In this document: positions 11,465 through 22,370 of the stretch, piece after piece
How the letters are laid out: each line of letters starts with the position of its first letter
Position numbering within the stretch: position 1 is the first letter of the stretch
Origin: Orientallactaga sibirica
Taxonomy: Eukaryota; Chordata; Mammalia; Rodentia; Dipodidae
DNA: 64,000 bases
Assembly (NCBI GenBank): GCA_036365145.1
Contig: JAEOAD010000025.1
Span: forward strand, 30,141,001 to 30,205,000
Direction: 5' to 3'
Notes under the pieces: generated by a model
Told to the model about the DNA's origin: nothing
Seen by the model: only the letters and a program-made list of their open reading frames with translations
Database searches by the model: none
Program-made: the position numbers and the translations under genes

Positions 11465-11792
11465 GTGTGTGTGGGGGGTGTACATGGTAATGTGTGGTAC
11501 CCCACATACTCACTTGTGACCTGAGGGTGGGGGCTCACTGACAGTGGCCCCAGTGGAACATGGGGTGTCCCACTCCATCACTCTTTGTCCTGATTTTCTT
11601 TTGAGTTGGAGTCTCTTTACTGATTGCATAGCTTGTGGGGCTCCAAGGTTCTCAGGGTTACAGGTGCATATGGCCACACCCAGTTGTTTGCCTGGGATCT
11701 GGAGAGTCAACCTTGGTTGGTTTCAGGTCCCCTCAGGCCCTTATGTTTGCACAGGAAGCACACTTAACTGCTGGGCCATCTCTCCAGCCCAG
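11465..11792 (-). mobile_element. Old rodent composite SINE-like repeat
   Basis: A TG-rich start, then 'tacaggtgcatatggccaca' and a terminal 'gggccatctctccagccca', giving a tRNA-SINE head on the minus strand. Same composite family as at 3.8 kb. Confidence 0.55.
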
Positions 11793-11888
11793 AATTGGTA
11801 ATTAAAAAAAATTATGTTTGCTATAAAATTTTTCTTATCAACTTTTATCCTCCTCTTTCCTTTTAACATTATTTTAAAAAAATTTTTA

Positions 11889-12170
11889 AATTATTTTTTA
11901 TTTATTTTTGGAGAGAGAGACAGAGAGAGATAGACAGAGAGGGAGAGGGAGAGGGAGACAGAGATGGGTGCGTGAGCAGTCTCTCAGCTGCTGTGAACGA
12001 AATCCAGATGAGTGCGCCCCCTTATGGGCAAGTGCGGCATTGCGCCCTTGTGTTTGTCACTGCATCTGGCTAAACGTGGGACCTGGAGATTGGAACTGCT
12101 GGACATTGGAACCAGCATTCTTAGGCTTAGCAGGCAGGCGCCTTAGCCGCTAAGCCATCTCTCCAGCCCT
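11889..12170 (-). mobile_element. Long DIP-like SINE
   Basis: Minus-strand copy: (GA)n tail region, 'agtctctcagctgctgtgaa', CTCF-like core at 12014-12027 (minus strand CCATAAGGGGGCGC), ending 'taagccatctctccagccct'. An imperfect direct repeat, ccttttaacattattttaaa, flanks it at about 11859 and 12171. Confidence 0.92.
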
Positions 12171-12248
12171 CCTTTTAACATTATTTTTAAATGTTTTTCT
12201 ATGTTATCAGCTATTATTGAAAATATTATTTAGTGTGTATATATTATT

Positions 12249-12570
12249 GTGGTGGTTAATCTTATATAATTTGAGAGGATTTAGAATCGCTATAGAAACA
12301 TATTTCTGGGCATGTCTCTGAGGGAGTTTCTTGATAAGGTTAGCTGAGGTGGGAACACCTGTCCTGCCTGTGGGAGGCCCCATTCCGTGGGCTGGGGTCT
12401 TGGGCTCTTTATATAAAAGGAGAAGGTGAGTCGAGCACCAGCATTCCTCACTCTGCATTTCTGACTTGCGATGCAATTGACGAGCTGCCTGAAGCTCCTG
12501 CTGCCATGCCTTTCCCAGCACAACAGATTACACCCTTAAACTGTGAGCAAAAATAAATCCCTTCCTTCCT
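12249..12570 (+). mobile_element. hAT-type nonautonomous transposon, left part (URR1-like)
   Basis: 'tggtggttaatcttatataa', a central GC-rich 'tgtgggaggccccattccgt' and 'ctgtgagcaaaaataaatcc' parallel the rodent URR1 pattern. The element is interrupted by three SINEs and resumes at 13153. Confidence 0.6.
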
Positions 12571-12747
12571 TATGTTTTTTTTTTTTTTTTTTTTTTTTTT
12601 TTGGTTTTTCAAGGTAAGGTTTCACTCTAGCCCAGGCTGACCTGGAATTCACTATGTAGTCTCAGGGTGGCCTTGAACTCACAGTGATCCTCCTACCTCT
12701 ACCTCCCTGAGTGCTGGGATTAAAGGCGTGTGCCACCACGCCTGGCT
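12571..12747 (-). mobile_element. B1 SINE inside hAT element
   Basis: About 28 T, then 'caaggtaaggtttcactcta' through 'tgccaccacgcctggc'. Minus orientation. Confidence 0.92.
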
Positions 12748-12759
12748 TGTTTTTCTTAT

Positions 12760-12997
12760 TTTTTTAAAAAATTTTTCTTATTTATTTATTTGAGAGAGAG
12801 AGATACAGAAATAGGCAGGTAGAGAGAGGGAGAGAGAGAATGGGCACGCCAGGGCCTCCAGCCACTGCAAACGAACTCCAGATGTGTGTGCCACCATGTG
12901 CACCTGGCTTACGTGGGTCCTGGAGAATTGAGCCTTGAACTGGGGTCCTTAGGGCTCACAGGCAAGCGTTTAACTGCTAAGCCATCTCTCCAACCCT
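12760..12997 (-). mobile_element. DIP-like SINE inside hAT element
   Basis: TTTA-rich tail, (GA)n, 'aatgggcacgccagggcctc', 'ccagatgtgtgtgccaccat', ending 'taagccatctctccaaccc'. The short DIP form. Confidence 0.92.
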
Positions 12998-13002
12998 TGT
13001 TT

Positions 13003-13152
13003 TTCTTATTTTTGAGGCAGCGTCTCACTCTCACCCAGCCCAGGCTGACCTGGAACTTGCTCTGTAGCTCCAGGCTGGCCTTGAACTCACAGCGATCCTT
13101 CTACCTCAGCCTTCTGAGTACAGGATTACAGGTGTGCACCACCAACCCTGGG
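13003..13152 (-). mobile_element. Older B1-type SINE
   Basis: 'tttttgaggcagcgtctcac', 'gctctgtagctccaggctgg' and 'tgtgcaccaccaaccctgg'. It is more diverged from the other B1s here and closer to an older B1 type. Confidence 0.8.
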
Positions 13153-13212
13153 TTCCTTAAGTTTCTTTAATCAGGAATCCTGTAGAGCAACAAGCAAAGT
13201 AACTAACACACT
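13153..13212 (+). mobile_element. hAT-type transposon, right end (URR1-like)
   Basis: 'ccttaagtttctttaatcag' and 'gtaactaacacac' continue the element broken at 12570. In related copies this end block follows the 'aaataaacccttt' segment. Confidence 0.55.
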
Positions 13213-13415
13213 TAACATGTTGCTATAAATTTCAAAGTCAGGTTTTTATTTTAGGTATACTATGCAAATTTTACATAAACAGCAGTAGAGCTAATGGCAT
13301 ACAAAAGACTCACACTTTCCTCCCAACCCATACACATACTCATTTACCTGCTATTCTCTCAAGAGGAACCATGTTCAATTCTCAGGTTGCAGTTTCTTTT
13401 GGTATGTTATATTCC

Positions 13416-13417
13416 TT

Positions 13418-13460
<43 letters not shown>

Positions 13461-13462
13461 TT
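13416..13462. repeat. (TTTA)n microsatellite
   Basis: About 11 uninterrupted TTTA units. Confidence 0.95.
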
Positions 13463-14433
13463 TTTTGGTATTATATGTTCTTTTTGCCCACTCTTCTGCA
13501 GTATTTCCTGAGCCATGGAAAGAACCCTATTGATGTCCCATTTAGGTCTGAGCTTCCCGTCAGCTCTTGCTCAGTTATGACGGTAGTAACACTGCCCGCT
13601 GAAGCAAGAATGCTTCACAGGGCACGGGCGGGGCGGCCCAGCGGTGGCTGTCTGCAGGATGGAGAAGCTGAGAACCTCGTGGCTGCTCAGTCCGCAGGCT
13701 GGATCCTCGGCCGTACCAATGTGGCTCTGAAGACTGCGAGGACTTGTGGCCAGGTGCACTTCCTCAGTCCATGGAAAACGGCAGGGGTCACCAGCAAGTG
13801 GCCGAGGCAGCCTGGCAGGAAGCTGCCGCCTCTTCCTGGTACCCTTAATGCATGCGCTGACACCAGAAGGGCGGCCCGCTCTTTGGGAAGGGTTTGCCTC
13901 AGTAAATCCTCCTGGAAACACACACCCTCACAGACCTGCCCGAGAGGCATGATCTTACTTGATTCCTCATCTCATCAGATTGGCAATGGGAGTTAACTGT
14001 CGTGGGAATGTTCCTTCATTTTCTAGTGTATGGAACAATCTGAGGTGACTCCGGGCAGCTGCATCACTGAAGAGCCCACCCCAGAACGGGTGATGACTCA
14101 GGAGGTTGCCTCTCGGGAGCCCACTGTGCACCTGGTAGGCAGCACCTCTGTTCAGAGAGACTGCCTGCTCCGGGGCAGTTGTTTGTTGCTTCTGTATGAC
14201 TTCAGGGAGGGTCTTGGAAGTTTAAGGAGCTTCCTGAGACTCATGAGGTCCTCAGCCTTGCTTGTTTCCTGAGCCTTAATGAGCTTCCCTCCAGGGAGAA
14301 ATGTTTCAATTCAGAGGAAACTGCTACACAACACAACATGTTTGTAAAGCCCAGTATAGTACAGTAAACTCTCCTCATCTAGTAATTCTAGGTCTTTAGC
14401 GTCAACTAACTGTTGATCAGAAATGCTTTTTCT
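13463..14433. other. GC-richer unique sequence
   Basis: About 1 kb of repeat-free DNA, GC-rich between 13600 and 13900 with several CpGs. It holds ORFs of 173 codons (+, 13475-13996) and 116 codons (-, 13571-13921) in overlapping antiparallel frames. Neither has a recognisable domain, and GC-rich DNA yields long antiparallel ORFs by chance, so I do not call a gene. Confidence 0.4.
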
Positions 14434-14578
14434 AAGCCAGGCATGGTGGCTCATGCCTTTAATCCCAGCAAAGGCAGAGGATTGGTGAGTTTGAGGCCAC
14501 CCTGAGACTACATAGTAAATTCCAGGTCAGTCTGGGCTAGGGTGAGACCCTATCTCAAAAACAAAAACAAAACAAAAG
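14434..14578 (+). mobile_element. B1 SINE, internally deleted
   Basis: 'agccaggcatggtggctcat' to 'gagaccctatctcaaaaac', missing part of the first third ('gcactcgggagg' is absent). Confidence 0.88.
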
Positions 14579-14935
14579 CAATTTTTTTTTTTTTTTGGTG
14601 TGTATAGTGGACAAGAACAAACCATTTTCTCATCATTAATTCCTAAACAATATAGCACAGCAACTATTTACATGGTGTTTACATTGTACTATTTTTCATA
14701 TGTAATACAGAGACTATTTCAAGAATAGGAGGGATGTGCATAGATTATATGCAAATGCAAATACAACCCAGTTTTATATGAGATACTGTTGCAGGAATTT
14801 CCTGAATGAGACTCAGAGCCATGCAGACAGAGGAGAGGAAGATTTAATCACGCTAGTGGACTGATATCTAGATCACTCCATAATGGCTGTAATGGTGTCA
14901 GCCCCCAGCTTAGGCAAGAGGGACTTTTATTCTTT

Positions 14936-15000
14936 TGGTTTTTCCATTTTTGAGGTAGGGTCTTGCTCTAGCCCAGGTTGAGCTGGAATTCACTATGGAG
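14936..15000 (-). mobile_element. B1 SINE fragment truncated at a junction with LINE-1
   Basis: 'tttttgaggtagggtcttgc' to 'ctggaattcactatggag', then an abrupt change to LINE-1 ORF1-like sequence. Only the first half of the minus-strand copy remains. Confidence 0.85.
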
Positions 15001-15530
15001 CAGGGTACTAAAGAAAACATAAACAAATTACTAAATATACAGACCAAAGAAAGTATATTGAAAGCAAGAGAGAAGCTCCATGTCACTTATAAAAGGAATC
15101 CCATTAGGATAACAACAGATTTCTTTTAAAAAATATTTATTTATTTGCAAGGGAGAGAGCCTCTAGCCATTGCAAATGAACTCCAGGTGCATGTGCCACC
15201 TTGTGCATCTGGCTTATGTGGGTACTGGAGAATCAAACCTCGGTCCTTAGGCTTCACAGGCAAATGCCTTAACTTCTAAGCCATATGTCTCTAGTCCAGC
15301 AACAGATTTCTTAACAGAAACTTTCAAAGTCAGTAGCACTTGGACTGAAGGAATTCAAGTTCTGAAAGGAAACTGCAACCCAGTCTATTTTGCTTAGCAA
15401 AACTATCATAATTGAAAGAGGAAGAAGAACTTTCCATGATAAAAATAGGCCAAAGGAAGTTCATTACCACTTAACCATCTCTACAGAAAATATTTGAAGC
15501 AATTCTTCTGAGTAAAGAAGGAAAAATGCC
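15001..15530 (+). pseudogene. LINE-1 copy A: ORF1 C-terminal remnant
   Basis: Translated pieces read like the LINE-1 ORF1p RRM/C-terminal region: an 'aagaaagtatattgaaagca' block (KESILKAR-like) followed by 'cctatcagaat'-type and 'ctattttgcttagcaaaac' (YxAKL-like) blocks. It is broken by stops, frameshifts and a SINE at 15126-15299. No intact ORF remains. Confidence 0.65.
15126..15299 (-). mobile_element. DIP-like SINE inserted in LINE-1 ORF1
   Basis: A minus-strand short DIP element bounded by a perfect 13-bp duplication, caacagatttctt, at 15113-15125 and 15300-15312. The duplicated bases belong to ORF1, so the SINE is younger than LINE-1 copy A. Confidence 0.95.
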
Positions 15531-15619
15531 TACATGAGGTGACAGGAAAGAATAAACCATGCTTGGACAATAGTTAATGAAAGTGAGAAATAGAAAAACA
15601 CCAAGTACTATAAAATTAA

Positions 15620-15989
15620 CCCAAATTGCAGGGTCTGATGCACACCTTACAATAATAACTCTGCATATAAATGGTTTCCATTGTTCAATCAAAAGACACA
15701 CACTAGCAGAATGGTTCTGTTTGTTGCCTACAAGAAATGCACCTCATTTTAAAATGGACACTACCTTAGGTTAAAAGGATGGAAAATGATATTTCAAGCA
15801 AATGGCCCTAAGATACAAGCAGATGTAGTTCTTATAATATTTGAGAAAATAGACTTTAAAGCAACAGTAGAGATAAAGAAACTCATTATATTGAATAAGG
15901 GAGCAATCCTACAAGAGGACAATACAATTCTAAATGTATATGCACCAAAGATGAGTGCACACAATTTCATTAAAAAAACTACTGATCTC
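15620..15989 (+). pseudogene. LINE-1 copy A: ORF2 endonuclease remnant
   Basis: The 'ITLHINGF..SIKRH' start (about 15651-15694), 'KIDFKATVEI' and 'ILNVYAPK' are recognisable as the N-terminal endonuclease of LINE-1 ORF2p. The frame is lost in several places, and SINEs follow at 15990. Confidence 0.75.
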
Positions 15990-16197
15990 AGGGCTGGAGA
16001 GATGGCTTAGTGGTTAAGGTGCATGTCTGCAAAGCCTGAGGACCCCACTTTGATTCTCCAGGTCCCATGTAAGCCAGATGCACATGGTGGCACATGCATC
16101 TGGAGTTTGTTTGCAGTGGCTAGAGGCCCTGGCATGCCCATTCTTTCTCCCCATCTCTAATAAGTAAATAAAAAATTTTAAAAATTAAAAAAAACCC
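15990..16197 (+). mobile_element. DIP-like SINE
   Basis: 'gggctggagagatggcttag' head, A/B boxes, 'agatgcacatggtggcacat', CT-rich stretch, then AATAAGTAAATAAA and poly-A. Confidence 0.93.
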
Positions 16198-16341
16198 CTA
16201 CTAATCCCAGCACTCAGGAGGTAGAGGTAGGAGGATTGCCATTAATTCAAGGCTACCCTGAGCCTACATAGTAAATTCTAGGTCAGCCTGGATTAAAGCG
16301 AGACTCTACCTTGAAAAAACAACAACAAAAACAAACAAACA
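16198..16341 (+). mobile_element. B1 SINE, 5' truncated
   Basis: Begins at 'ctaatcccagcactcaggag' and runs to 'gagactctaccttg' and an (AAC)n-like tail. It directly follows the previous SINE's tail, suggesting insertion into that tail. Confidence 0.9.
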
Positions 16342-16592
16342 GGGGCTGGAGAGATGGCTTAGTGGTTAAGGCGCATGCCTGCGAAGTCTAAGGACCCTGG
16401 TTTGATTCTCCAGGTCCCACGTAACCTAGATGCACATGGTGGGGTATGTGTCTGGAGTTTGTTTGCAGTGGCTAGAGGCCCTGGCACGTCCATTCTCACT
16501 CTTTCTCTTACTCTCTCTGTCTCAAACAAACAAACAAACAAACAAATAAATAAAATCTTTAAAAACAAACAAACAAACAAACAAACAAAAAA
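16342..16592 (+). mobile_element. DIP-like SINE with (CAAA)n tail
   Basis: Full-length head and body, then two (CAAA)n blocks (16525-16545, 16563-16588) in place of a simple poly-A tail. Third SINE of a run at this spot. Confidence 0.93.
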
Positions 16593-16812
16593 CCCACTAC
16601 TAGTGTCAAATCACAGATTAACCCCAGCACAATAGTCATGGATTAGTTCAAAACCAAAGTCTCACCAAATAACTGGCTACCATCCCAACAAATAAACAGA
16701 GAAACTGCACCTAGATTAAATGACATCATACATGAAATAAACTTCTATAGAAAAGTCCATTCAAATGCTGCAGAATACACATTCTTTTCACCAGTATGTA
16801 AACATTTCTTTA
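16593..16812 (+). pseudogene. LINE-1 copy A: endonuclease-region segment
   Basis: 'tcacagattaaccccagcac' and 'agaaactgcacctagattaa' match the same region in LINE-1 copy B at about 21690-21800. Decayed coding sequence. Confidence 0.75.
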
Positions 16813-17019
16813 GAGGTTGGAGAGATTGCTCAGTGGTTAAGGTGCTTGCCTGCAAAGCCTAAGGACCCAGGTTTGATTCCTCAGTACCCACATAAGCCAG
16901 ATGTACAAGGTGTCAAATGCACCTGGAATACATTTGCAGTGGCTAGAGACCATGGTATGCCCATTTTTTTCTCTCTCTCCCTCTTTCTTTCTCTCTCAAA
17001 TAAATTAAAAAAATATAAA
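16813..17019 (+). mobile_element. DIP-like SINE
   Basis: 'ggttggagagattgctcagt', B-box 'ggtttgattcc', (CT)n and poly-A tail. Inserted in the LINE-1 endonuclease region. Confidence 0.93.
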
Positions 17020-17027
17020 AGTTTCTG

Positions 17028-17172
17028 CTGGGTGTGGTGGCGCACATCATTAATCCCAGCACTTGGGAGGCAAAGGTAGGAGGATCACCATGAGTTCGAG
17101 GCCACCCTGAGACTACAGAGTGAATTCCAGGTCAGCCTGGACTAGAGTGAGACCCTACCTTGAAAAACCAAA
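17028..17172 (+). mobile_element. B1 SINE
   Basis: 'gctgggtgtggtggcgcaca' to 'gagaccctaccttg'. It follows the DIP-like element directly and is followed by a compound microsatellite. Confidence 0.93.
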
Positions 17173-17272
17173 ATATAAATAAATAAATAAATATAAAATA
17201 AAATAAAATAAATATATATACATACATACATACACAGACATAGACACACACACACACACACACACACACATA
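17173..17272. repeat. Compound AAAT/AAATA/TA/CATA/CA microsatellite
   Basis: The expanded B1 tail, moving from AAAT through AAAATA, TA and CATA to about a dozen CA units. Confidence 0.92.
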
Positions 17273-18067
17273 TGAGTTTCTTTAAAATAGACATATTTTA
17301 GGTCACAAAGGAAAATTTAACAAATACAATATAATTGAAATAATTTCAAAATAACATAATGAAATGAAACTATTAATCAAAGCAGGGTAGACCATAGGAC
17401 AGAAGCAAACTCATGGGAATTAAACAATACACTATTGAATGATTACTGGTTTTTTGACGAAACTATGAAGAAAAGAAAATTTCTAGAATCTGGTGTTGAG
17501 TTTAAAATGGGATATAATAAAGGCAAGCTTAAGCGGGAAGTCCATAGCTCTAAGTATCTATATGAAATCAGAGAGAGTTCAAGTAAGTAATGTGATGACA
17601 CACTCTAGTGCCTTGGATAAATCAGGGGACCAATCCCATCCATAACTGCCTCAAAAATACCTTGCAATAAACCTAAGAAAGGAAGTGAAAGACCTCTACC
17701 ATGAAAACTTAAAAACACTCAAGACAGAAATTGAAGAAGACACTAGGAAATGGAAAGACATCTCATGCTCATGAATTGGAAGAATCAATACTATGAAAAT
17801 GGCTGTTTTACCCAAAGCATCTATTTGATACAATCCACATCAAAATTCCAATACCATTCTTCACTGAAATAGAAAACAATTCTTAATTATTATTTGGAAA
17901 CACAAAAGATCTCACATAGCCAAAGCAATCCTGAAGGGGAAAAATAAGTTTGGAGGTCCCACCATACCTGATTTCAAAGTATATTACAGAGCCATAGTAA
18001 CAAACACAGACATGGAGATTATGGAATAGAATGAAGGATCCAGACCCGGCTTTTGACAAAAATGGTA
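17273..18067 (+). pseudogene. LINE-1 copy A: ORF2 endonuclease end joined to C-terminal part
   Basis: 17273-17530 matches the endonuclease end ('attaaacaatacactattga', also in copy B at about 22046). From about 17640 the sequence jumps to the ORF2 region after the reverse transcriptase ('ctcatgctcatgaattggaa', 'cctgatttcaaagtatatta'). The reverse-transcriptase core is deleted, so this copy cannot be functional. Confidence 0.75.
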
Positions 18068-18530
18068 AGGATGGGCTAGAGAGATGGCTCAGTGGTTAAG
18101 AGCACTTCTTCTGTGAGCATGAGAGCCCGAGGAGGCCCGAGAGCCCACTCATGCTGGATCCTCAGAATCCTTCTAAGCAACTGGGCATGGCTTCACCTCT
18201 CTGTAACCCCAGTCCCATAGGGGTGTTGGGAGCAGAGACCCAAGAATCACAGGAGCTTGTAAAAAACTGGCAAGCTCCAGATCAGTAAGAGACTCTGGCT
18301 CCTATAAGCACGGGCAGAAGAGAGATGGAGTGGGACACCCGACATTCGGCTTTGATCACTACAGGACAGTGCTCCCCCCTGCAGGTGAGTACACCCTGAC
18401 AGATAGACACCTGCTGTAGGTGCATGCATGGGGTGCTGAATGGGCAAATACATGTGCATTCTTCAGATCACACCACACACAAATACATTACACACCCACC
18501 CACCCACCCACCCACACACACACCAGAGAA
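18068..18530 (+). mobile_element. Composite SINE-like repeat with (CACC)n/(CA)n tail
   Basis: A tRNA-like head 'gggctagagagatggctcag', a long middle with 'ctgggcatggcttcacctct', and a (CACC)n tract (18497-18514). Same composite family as at 46.9 and 55.0 kb. It interrupts LINE-1 ORF2. Confidence 0.65.
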
Positions 18531-19687
18531 AAGACAGCCTCTTTAGTAAATGGTGCTGGGAAAACTGGATATGTATATGCAGAAGAATGAAATGAGATCA
18601 TTGTCTCTCTTTGTACACAAGAATCAGCTCCAAATGAATGAAGGGTCTTAACATAGACGTGAAACTCTGAAATTGCAAGAGGAAGATGGAGGGGAAGTAC
18701 TTCAGGATAGGTAATGGCTTTCTGACTAGCTCCTAAAAAAAGGTAACTGTTAATTTAATGAAGAGGCAGCCTATAAAATAGGATAAAAGGTTTTGTCAGC
18801 ACTATATCTAACAAAGGATTAATTTCTAGAATCTACAAAGAGCTAAAAAATATAACTAATAAGAAATCAAACAACCCAATCAAAACATGGCCACGGAACT
18901 TAACAGAGAGTTCTTAAAGAAGAAATATAAATGAGCAATAAATTTTTAAGAAGTGTTCATCAACCTTAGCCATTAGGGAAATGCAAATTCAAACTACTTT
19001 GAGATTCCATCTCGCTCTGGCTAGAATGGCTATCATCAAGATATAAAATGACAACAAATGCTGACAAGGATGTGGGGAAAGTGGAATCCTTACCCACTGT
19101 TGGTTGGAGTGCAAATTGGTATAGCCATTATGGAAATCAGTGCAGATGTTTCTCAAAAAAGTTAAAAATAGATCTATCATCTGACCAACCCAGTTATCCC
19201 ACTCTTGAGCATAAACCTTGAGGCCTCTACACTTCACTACAAAGATATATTCTTATCCATGCTTGTTGATTCTCTATAATATCTCAGAAATGGAATCAGC
19301 TCAGAAACCCATCTACCAATCAATGGACAATTAAGATGTGGTACATATGCACAATGGAGTTTTATTTGGCTTTGAAGAAAAAGGAAATAATGACATTTAT
19401 AGGGAAATGTTGGATCTGGAAAATATGATACTAAGTGAGGTAATCCAGGCTCAGAACGATAAATGTCACATGTTGTCTCTCATGGGAGAATCTTGGCTTC
19501 AAATTTCCAGATTTGTACATATGTTGGAATAAGAGTCAGTAGTGGACAGGAAGCTAGAGTGGGGCCATTAGAGGGGAGAAAGGGAGAGATGGTGTAAGTG
19601 GATGGACAGCAGAGAAGAAAGCAGAGTGGTGGAATACTAGGCGTCAAAGTAGAAGAGGGACTAGCTGGAAAGAAGAAAAGGTTTAAT
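18531..19687 (+). pseudogene. LINE-1 copy A: ORF2 C-terminus and 3' UTR
   Basis: 'aaatggtgctgggaaaactg', 'gtggggaaagtggaatcctt' and 'tggtacatatgcacaatgga' are hallmarks of the ORF2 C-terminal region. A purine-rich 3' UTR follows from about 19530. Stops and frameshifts throughout. Confidence 0.8.
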
Positions 19688-19861
19688 TAGCTGGGTGTGG
19701 TGGCGCACACCTTTAGTGCCAGCACTCGAGAGGCAGGGGTAGGAGGATCCCTGTGAGTTCAAGGCCACCCTGAGAATACCGAGTGAATGCCAGGTCAGCC
19801 TGGGCTAGAGTGAGACTCTACCTTGGAAAACAAAACAAAAGAAAAGAAAAGAAAAAAAAAG
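19688..19861 (+). mobile_element. B1 SINE in LINE-1 3' UTR
   Basis: 'gctgggtgtggtggcgcaca' to 'gagactctaccttgg' and an (AAAAG)n tail. Confidence 0.93.
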
Positions 19862-19963
19862 TTTATTGAAAGGGAAATGGGGAAAGGGCACAAGATAATG
19901 TCATGACAGTTTATGATCAAATGCATTATATTCATGTATGAAGATTTTCGATCAAAAAAATTT
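19862..19963 (+). mobile_element. LINE-1 copy A: 3' UTR end
   Basis: 'aatggggaaagggcacaaga' to 'tgtatgaagattttcgatc' resembles the A-rich 3' UTR end of LINE-1 copy B (about 27790-27850). Confidence 0.5.
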
Positions 19964-19977
19964 TTTTTTGGAGAGAG

Positions 19978-20044
<67 letters not shown>

Positions 20045-20237
20045 GACAGAGATGGGCATGCCAGCAGCCTCTCAGCTGCTGTGGATGAAATCTAGATGCG
20101 TGCGCCCCCTTGTGGTCAAGTGTGGCATTGCGCCCTTGCATCACTTTGCATCTGGCTAAACATGGGACCTGGAGATTGAAACCAGGTTCTTAGGCTTAGC
20201 AGGCAGGCGCCTTAACCGCTAAGCCATCTCTCCAGCT
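19964..20237 (-). mobile_element. Long DIP-like SINE with long (GA)n
   Basis: A poly-T start, a (GA)30 tract (19982-20041), then 'agcagcctctcagctgctgt' and an intact CTCF-like core at 20102-20115 (minus strand CCACAAGGGGGCGC), ending 'taagccatctctccagctc'. Confidence 0.93.
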
Positions 20238-20274
20238 CAAATAAAAAATATATGTTTTTAAAGTTATATGGATG

Positions 20275-20443
20275 GGCCGGGCATGGTGGTGCATGCCTTT
20301 AATCCCAGCATTTGGGAGACAGAGGTAGGAGGATTGCTGTGAGTTCAAAGCCACCCTAAGACTACATAGTGAATTCCAGGTCAGCCTGAGCTAGAGTGAA
20401 ACCCTACCTCGGATCCCTCCCTACCCTCCCCCCCCCCCAAAAA
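20275..20443 (+). mobile_element. B1 SINE
   Basis: 'gccgggcatggtggtgcatg' to 'gaaaccctacctcgg', then an unusual C-rich tail (about 20412-20438) before the A-run. 'aaagttata.ggatg' occurs on both sides (20260-20274 and about 20443) as a near-perfect duplication. Confidence 0.93.
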
Positions 20444-21160
20444 AAGTTATAGGGATGAAACATGCAAGATCTTTGGGAAAACATGGAAGACCAAATCTAT
20501 GTGTCGTTGGCATAAAAGAAGGAGCAGAAACCATGCCAAAGAAATAGAAAGTCTTTTCATTGTAAGAATAGCAGAAAACTTCCCTAATCTAGGGAAAGAG
20601 ATAGCCATCCACGTACAAGAGGTATATAGAAAGCTAAATAGACAGGACAGGAGAAGCAACTCCCCACGTCACTGCATAGTTAAAACACTAGATGTGCAGA
20701 CAAAGACAGAATATTGAGAGCTACAAGAGGAAAAGAAACTCCAGGTCATCCACGGAGGCAAGTGCATCAGAATAACAGATGGAAACTCTAAAATCCAGAA
20801 GGGCTTGGAATGAAGTATTTCAAGTCCTGAAAGACCAGGACTGCCGACACAGACGGCTCTGGCTGGCAAAACGAACAGTTATAACTGAGGGAGAAAGAAC
20901 AACTTTCCTGATACAAGCAGGCCAAAGGGATGTCTGAGCATCAAACCAGCTCCATAAAGGACACTGAGAGGAATACTTCAGATGGAAAAGAAGGATAAAC
21001 AAATCCAAGGAACCATAGGGGAAAAATAAATAATTCTGGGATAGCTGTTAAGCTAAGGACTACAGAAACATCAAACACTATAAAATGACTGGAATCCCCA
21101 CACCTACCAATAATAACCCTGGATATGAATAGTCTCAACCCTCCCCCAATCAAAAGGCAC
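20444..21160 (+). pseudogene. LINE-1 copy B: ORF1 RRM and C-terminal remnant
   Basis: The clearest protein fossil in the window. 'AENFPNLGKEI' (20571-20603) and 'SPRHCIVKT' (20661-20687) are typical of the LINE-1 ORF1p RRM boundary, followed by GKCIRIT-like and LAGKTNSYN-like pieces from the C-terminal domain. Stop codons at the end of the first segment and later frameshifts destroy it. From about 21000 the sequence passes into the ORF1-ORF2 spacer. Confidence 0.85.
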
Positions 21161-21212
21161 AATTAGCAGATGAGATTAGAAACCAGGATCTGTTTTTTAT
21201 GTCTCTGAGAAA

Positions 21213-21413
21213 TGGGCTGGAGACATGGCTCAGTGGTTAAAGGTACTTGCTTGCAAAGCCTGACAGCCTGGGTTGAATTCCTCAGTACCCACATAAAGCC
21301 AGAAGCACAGAGTGGCGTATGCATCTGGAGTTTGTTTGCAGTGGAAGGAGGCCCTGGTGTGCCCATACTCACTATCTTTTACTCTCTCAATATATAAATG
21401 AAAATATTTTTAA
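21213..21413 (+). mobile_element. DIP-like SINE
   Basis: 'gggctggagacatggctcag', B-box-like 'gggttgaattcc', 'agaagcacagagtggcgtat', CT-rich stretch and an A/T-rich tail. Inserted between ORF1 and the endonuclease. Confidence 0.92.
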
Positions 21414-22227
21414 AAAGAAATGCACTTCACCATGAAAGAAAGACACTATCTTAGGGCAACAGGATAGAAAAAGGTCTTCCAAGCAAATGGAACTAGGGAA
21501 TAAGCAGGTATTATTATTCCAATGTCAGACCAATAAGCTTCAAACAAAAATTAATCAGAAGAGATAAAGAAGGGCACTTCATACTGATTAAGGAAACAAT
21601 CCATCAAGAGGGCATTACAGTTCTAAACATTAATGCACCAAACACAGGTGCAGCTAATGTCATAAAACACACGCTACTGGACATAAAGTCAGAGATTAAC
21701 CCCAACACAATGGTAAAGGGTAATTTCAATACTCCACTCTCACCAATAGACATCTCAAAAACCCCCCCAAAACCAAAAACAGAGAAACAATGGGATTAAA
21801 TGATATCATAGTTCAAATGGAACTAGCAGAGATTTACAGACCATTTTACCCAAACACTACAGAAGACAAATTATTCTCAGCAGCCCACAGAATATTCTCT
21901 AAAACAGAACACATATTAGGACACAACACAAGTCTCAACAAATGAAGGAAAATTGAAACAACATCTTGTAGTCTCTGTGACTACAATGGAATAGAGCAAG
22001 AAATCAATAGCAAGAGAGGACACAGAGAATGCATAAACTCATGGCGATTAAACAATACACTTTTAAATGATTAATGGGTCATTGACTAAAACAGGAAGAA
22101 AATGAAAATATTGCTAGAATTGAATGAAAATGAGAACACAACACAGCAGAATTTATGGAAAACAATGGAGGCAGTCCTAGGAAGGAAATTTTTAGGACTA
22201 AGTGCCTACATTAAAAAATCAGAAAAG
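21414..22227 (+). pseudogene. LINE-1 copy B: ORF2 endonuclease remnant
   Basis: 'caagcaaatggaactaggga', 'ttctaaacattaatgcacca' (LNINAP-like) and 'attaaacaatacacttttaa' follow the order of the LINE-1 endonuclease. No continuous frame remains. Confidence 0.8.
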
Positions 22228-22352
22228 CCCAGCACTTGGAAGGCAGAGATAGGAGGATTGCCATGAGTTTGAGGACACCCTGAGACTACATGGCACATTT
22301 CAGGTCAGTCTGGGCTAGAGTGAGACTCTACCTTGAACCCCTCCCCCCCCAA
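22228..22352 (+). mobile_element. B1 SINE, 5' truncated
   Basis: Starts at 'cccagcacttggaaggcaga' and runs to 'gagactctaccttg' and a C-rich tail. Confidence 0.9.
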
Positions 22353-22370
22353 AATAATCAGGAAAGTGGT

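Noticed and set aside
13475..13996. 173-codon ORF in GC-rich DNA, with a 116-codon ORF on the other strand
   Set aside because: Antiparallel ORFs are expected in GC-rich sequence. No domain, signal peptide or splice signals support either one.
16013..16070. tRNA-like A-box/B-box in the SINEs
   Set aside because: These are tRNA-derived SINE heads with no cloverleaf or acceptor stem, not functional tRNA genes.
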